From Polytrichum commune (lineage: Eukaryota; Streptophyta; Polytrichopsida; Polytrichales; Polytrichaceae): 64,000 bases of DNA. The stretch is taken from NCBI GenBank assembly GCA_950295325.1, contig OX485805.1, forward strand, positions 57,374,758 through 57,438,757, in the 5' to 3' direction. Position 1 is the first letter of the stretch. Each line of letters begins with the position of its first letter. Under the pieces are notes generated by a model, which was not told the origin of the DNA, searched no databases, and saw nothing but the letters and a program-made list of their open reading frames with translations. The position numbers and the translations under genes were made by a program. This document shows positions 60,201-64,000 of this stretch, piece after piece.

Positions 60201-60237
60201 TTTTTGTGCAGTGTTTCCAAAAAGTTTGAAAGTTTGA
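57226..60237. other. Intergenic DNA, no gene recognised
   Basis: Holds a (TAAA)n microsatellite at about 57743-57775, an A18 run near 58279, a GGCCCTCTTTACATGAGGGG motif at 58813 resembling a Harbinger-type MITE end without a visible partner, and an inverted copy of the GGTGAGAGAATC dispersed repeat at about 59280-59475. Confidence 0.45.
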
Positions 60238-62130
60238 GTGAAGTGTGACTATTTTGAAGCCCTTCACATTGAGATGCATGTGCACACTTCAAACTTGAAC
60301 ACTGACTGGCTTCATATACATTATTCCAGTACAGCCTGGAGTTTAATTTTCTCGGATGTCAAATCTGGTGTGCTGCATCCAAACTGCAACATTACTGATT
60401 CTACATGGGATACTTGGTTGAGAGTCAGAACACCAACTTTACCTTCCCAAGCTTCACTTCACAAGATCAAATTATCAACGTGAACCAAAGCAACATCCAT
60501 ATTGTTAATAAGGATTGCGAATGCAATACAACAAAGATCGATTTCACGGTTTTTTCCCATAAATGACACCTTCACAAGCAAAGCTCTGGGGCAGTACATG
60601 TGCCTTATTCTCACATCGGGTAATGGCAATATTTCAAACCAATCGTTTGCAATGGAGCTTGACACGTATCCAAATTATGAGTTCAATGTTTCAGTCAACA
60701 TTCACACAGGCGTGGATGTGAACAGCATGAATTCAACCACAGAGTACATGCAACATTTATTGTGGGTGCAGATACTGACTGTTTCACCAACTGTGGGACC
60801 TTTGAGGCTTGGATTACGTAAGATGGTGCAATGAAGACATTTGATGTGGGATTCGACAAATGTGTCTAAACCAGAGGTTAATGTGATTCACATTATGAAT
60901 CTGGAACTTAGCAAGGTATTCAACAAGTACATGTATATCTGACTCTCTGGATGGACTGCAGCAGCTAGAGACTCATGGGATAGAATCATGGAGGTTCCAG
61001 AGCAACTTTCCTTTAGAAATTACTCTAGCACCCTCACCTGGGACTTGGTCATCACCTTCACCAAGTTTTCCTCATCTGCCTCAACCTAATCCACACGATT
61101 CCCATCTGCCAAACATCGGGCAAATTAATTTGGGTCTACATGGAATTAGTGCAGTCACTATCCTTTTATTTTGTCGTCATACTCTGTTATTTGAGACATC
61201 AGAAGAGCAAGAGGTAGCTCTACATAGCAAGTCCAGGCACCCCAAGCACCAACCACCTGATCATGCAAGGGCCGCACATGTTCACATACAAAGTTTTCAG
61301 CAAGGCAACCAAAAACTTTAGCAAGAGTGAGATTCTAGGGTCAGGCAGGTTCAGATGTAAATTGCAGGGTGCCCTTGTACCAGGATTAGCCAGATTCGTC
61401 ATCAAAATCTGGTGCAGTTGCAAGGATGGTGCAACAAAAAATTGTTGCTTGTTTACTATTATTACATACCAAACAAAAGCTTTGACGAATGGATCTTCAA
61501 TGATAGTCAAGAACACGAATCTGAAGTCGAGTGTGGTCCCTCTGCCAAGACATCAGCCTTGAAGGTTCTCAGCTGGGACGTGCAATATAACATCCATGTG
61601 GGAATCACAGGAGCATTCGCACATCTGCACAAGGAATGGCAGCAATGTGTTCTGCAAAGAGACATCAAATCCAGCCATGTGATGTTGGATGCTAATTTTG
61701 ATGCCCGTCTAGGGGACTTGGGTTGGCCCACCTGATAGACCACGAGAAGATGGAGAAGCCCACAATGATGGCTGGCACCCTTGGGTATATGGCACCTGAG
61801 ATGCCCTACACAGGCAACTGAGATGCCCTACACAGGCAACTGAGATGCCCTATACAGGCAAGGCCACCAAGGAGACGAATGTGTACAGTTTCCAGGTGTT
61901 GGTTCTCAAGGTCATTTGTGGGAGGTGAACATTGGATGTTCATCAACCTGGCCAAAAGATTTGGTTATTGTGGAGGTTGTACGGCATGCACATGAAGCTG
62001 GAAATCTGTTGGACGTCGTTGACCCTAGATTAGAGTTAAATTCTTCCAACCCTAACACCATCTCTGAAATCATCTGAAGCACTTAATCCTCCTTAAGTGC
62101 CACCTCCTCAAGCAAGTCAACCTCGACTAA
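60238..62130 (+). pseudogene. L-type lectin-domain receptor kinase pseudogene
   Basis: In family members an extracellular legume-lectin-like domain is joined by one TM segment to a cytosolic Ser/Thr kinase, acting in defence and development. Here the lectin part is clear: FAMELDTYPNYEFN at 60643-60684, VDVNSMNSTTEY, and after a shift a CGTFEAWI-like block and WTAAARDSWDRIMEVPEQLS near 60955-61010. A TM remnant lies at about 61130-61195. The kinase begins FTYKVFSKATKNFSKSEILG (about 61278); subdomains III-IV are missing. The catalytic loop reads QRDIKSS (HRD expected) and the metal-binding motif reads GDLG (DFG expected) near 61660-61725. The APE-type motif (GTLGYMAPEM) is followed by a triplicated 22-bp unit. 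Many stops and shifts: not functional. Confidence 0.9.
61797..61867 (+). repeat. 22-bp unit repeated three times inside the kinase pseudogene
   Basis: CTGAGATGCCCTACACAGGC followed by AA occurs three times in tandem (third copy with TATACAGG). Two extra units add 44 bp and shift the frame just after the APE motif, before GGCCACCAAGGAGACGAATG, which resumes the kinase. Confidence 0.9.
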
Positions 62131-64000
62131 ATCACAAGACTATCTCATTAGTGCTGGCAGCAAGTAATTAACCTCACTTGGGACTTGTAATTGTATAGTA
62201 GAAAATTGTGTTCCATCTTGTCATGAGACACAACTGACAAATGCCAAGAAATCACACTGAGTGAAGAGGTTCTGCAAAATTTGCAATGAGTGACTGCTCA
62301 TTGATTAACAAAGTAGGATGTGTCTGAATGTTGACACATGCTTGACATATGCCCTAATGCTGGAAGTAGAGTTTAATTTCAACCAAATCCTACTGGGAAG
62401 CTCCTGTAATCAACATGTTCAAAGCAATTCATAGCAAGATCCACAAGCCTACATTCATGAAACTTCCAATAGAAGGGGATTAGTCCACCACCTGCTCCTT
62501 TGCAATCAGCATATTTGCAATCGTTCATGGACATCTTAATTCCTCTGTTCTCTATTGTTCACAGAACAGGGATAGGCGATTTTTCTCTCTACTCGACAGA
62601 TACCAGTGACATGTCATCAGTGAGAATCACTTATCTGACTTCTTTTCTACTGGATCCTGCTGAGAATAATTGACTCAGAACTTCCTGGCTGTCTTCTTTG
62701 TTATACTCTCATTAGACTACAGATGTTCAACAAGTAGACATCAAGTTAAATGTTGAGAATCCCAAGAACCAACCTAGCCCAAAAGTTCCCGAAAGAGCAC
62801 ATCAATATCTGGATTAAAAAGCACTAAGCTATCCTCTTCATTGAGGCAGGTTTGACATCAAGCACAAGGAATGGGAAGTGCAGAGTGAGGATAAGGTCCA
62901 AAGACATACGGTACTAAAGTCACAATGCACCAGGAAATAATCCTCCTTGACATTCAAGGGGTGTCCTGGTTGTAAATTTCAATCCGTAATGAACATCCAT
63001 TTGCACCAAATTATTACAAACAAGGACAAACATAATAAAGTTAAACAACACAAGTACAACCACTCTGATCTGACGCTTTTATGATGATAATGTCTTGGAT
63101 GGAATTGTTGGGTCCAACATACTAAGCAACAATGGCAGATCACACCATGTAACTCACTTCAGAACTCCATTGGAAATATCAACTAAAATACTGCAAGGGT
63201 TGCAAATAATGTCACAAAAAGGAAATGCCAACACAAAATTCAACAATTCAAAAGATGCGTATGCTTTGCAGAGTTTAAATACCTCAAACCCATGTGTGAT
63301 GGTTCTTAAAGCACACCAGAAAATGAAGCCATATTAATGCTCGACTCTTAGCAATAAATGGTCTTCTTTGACTAGGATGTTTAGATTCTATACATGCTGG
63401 ATAAATATTTTGAGGTAGTAATGGAGAAGATATTCCACCTGGTCGTCCGTGACCCCACACAACACATGCTCCTGCACGTAACTTCAGCCTTTTCGTTGCT
63501 TGAACTTAGAGACTGGCCGACTTGAGGATGTTCCTGATCCCTGCAAATTGCAAGGTGTCTCAGAACCATATCTTTGCAAGAACATTGATTTTCATGGAAC
63601 TGATAAAAGGAGAAATAACACTTCAACAATCAGTACCTAATATGTGTCTGATGACAAATGACTTACCGGGACAAGAGATATGGGAGGAAATGCCTCAACA
63701 TTTCGCTCCATGACAGTCCCAGAGAAAGCCTGGTACAGACCATTCAAATGTTACCAATATTAGAACATATCTGATTATGCACAGTAACATATGAGAATAA
63801 CTTAGCATCAGTAGATGCGCACCCCAACAGTTAAACTCAATTCCAGTATCTGCAAAAGACTTCCCTAACATATACACCCAATTAAATCTGCAACACATCA
63901 CCGTAATCCATTACTAGCATATTTTTTAGCAGTAAACTCATAAGGTACTAGTATATACTTCCAAACGTACAACAGAATCTGGTTATAGCTTTGTTGACCA
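62131..64000. other. Window end, no gene recognised
   Basis: Somewhat less AT-rich than the surrounding intergenic DNA, with short frames on both strands and no recognised domain. Exons of a gene continuing beyond the window cannot be excluded. Confidence 0.35.

Overview
This is a repeat-rich, AT-rich window of nuclear DNA from a land plant. The evidence is a SAUR-type auxin-response gene, a plant-type SKIP/SNW splicing factor, decayed L-type lectin receptor kinases, Ty1/copia and Ty3/gypsy chromodomain retrotransposons, and many MITE-like elements. I cannot place the species from sequence alone. Only two genes look clearly intact: SAUR (7094-7546, +) and SKIP (48247-50079, -). A possible orphan membrane-protein exon (46350-46704, +) is flanked by three unrelated tandem arrays.

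Layout. 1-5 kb: intergenic, with MITEs and one copy of a dispersed hairpin-ended repeat. 5.4-5.65 kb: C-terminal relic of a hAT transposase. 6-7.6 kb: SAUR locus with two TGTCTC-type motifs upstream. 8.9-15.3 kb: MITEs and duplicated repeats; several MITEs have readable terminal inverted repeats (TIRs) and target-site duplications (TSDs). 15.7-16.7 kb: GC-richer stretch without a recognisable gene. 16.97-22.38 kb: decayed gypsy chromovirus on the minus strand with diverged LTRs, an initiator-Met primer site, loss of the RT active-site block and a nested MITE. 22.4-29.9 kb: no gene, a few MITEs and homopolymers. 29.98-37.4 kb: a minisatellite of about 105-bp units in two alternating types, split by a very young copia element (30648-37067; LTRs differ at 1 of 357 positions; CCCCC TSD) whose reading frames are nevertheless broken. 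37.4-38.1 kb: GC-rich spacer-like DNA. 39-41.1 kb: two MITEs and a LINE C-terminal relic. 44.2-47.5 kb: three tandem arrays around the membrane-protein exon. 48.2-50.4 kb: SKIP, with a MITE just upstream. 51.2-51.7 kb: Harbinger-like MITE. 52.7-54.3 kb: lectin-kinase relic broken by datable MITE insertions. 56.0-57.2 kb: long inverted repeat (foldback). 60.2-62.1 kb: a longer lectin receptor-kinase pseudogene.

No pathway is encoded here. The two intact genes are unrelated (auxin-linked growth control and pre-mRNA splicing/transcription). The rest records layers of transposon activity. The most informative features are the insertion sites that can be read by comparison inside the window: the 53-kb kinase relic against its uninterrupted paralogue at 61.4 kb, and the copia insertion in the minisatellite. 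No new coding system is evident. The best candidates for something unusual are the foldback, the alternating minisatellite, and the array-flanked membrane exon.
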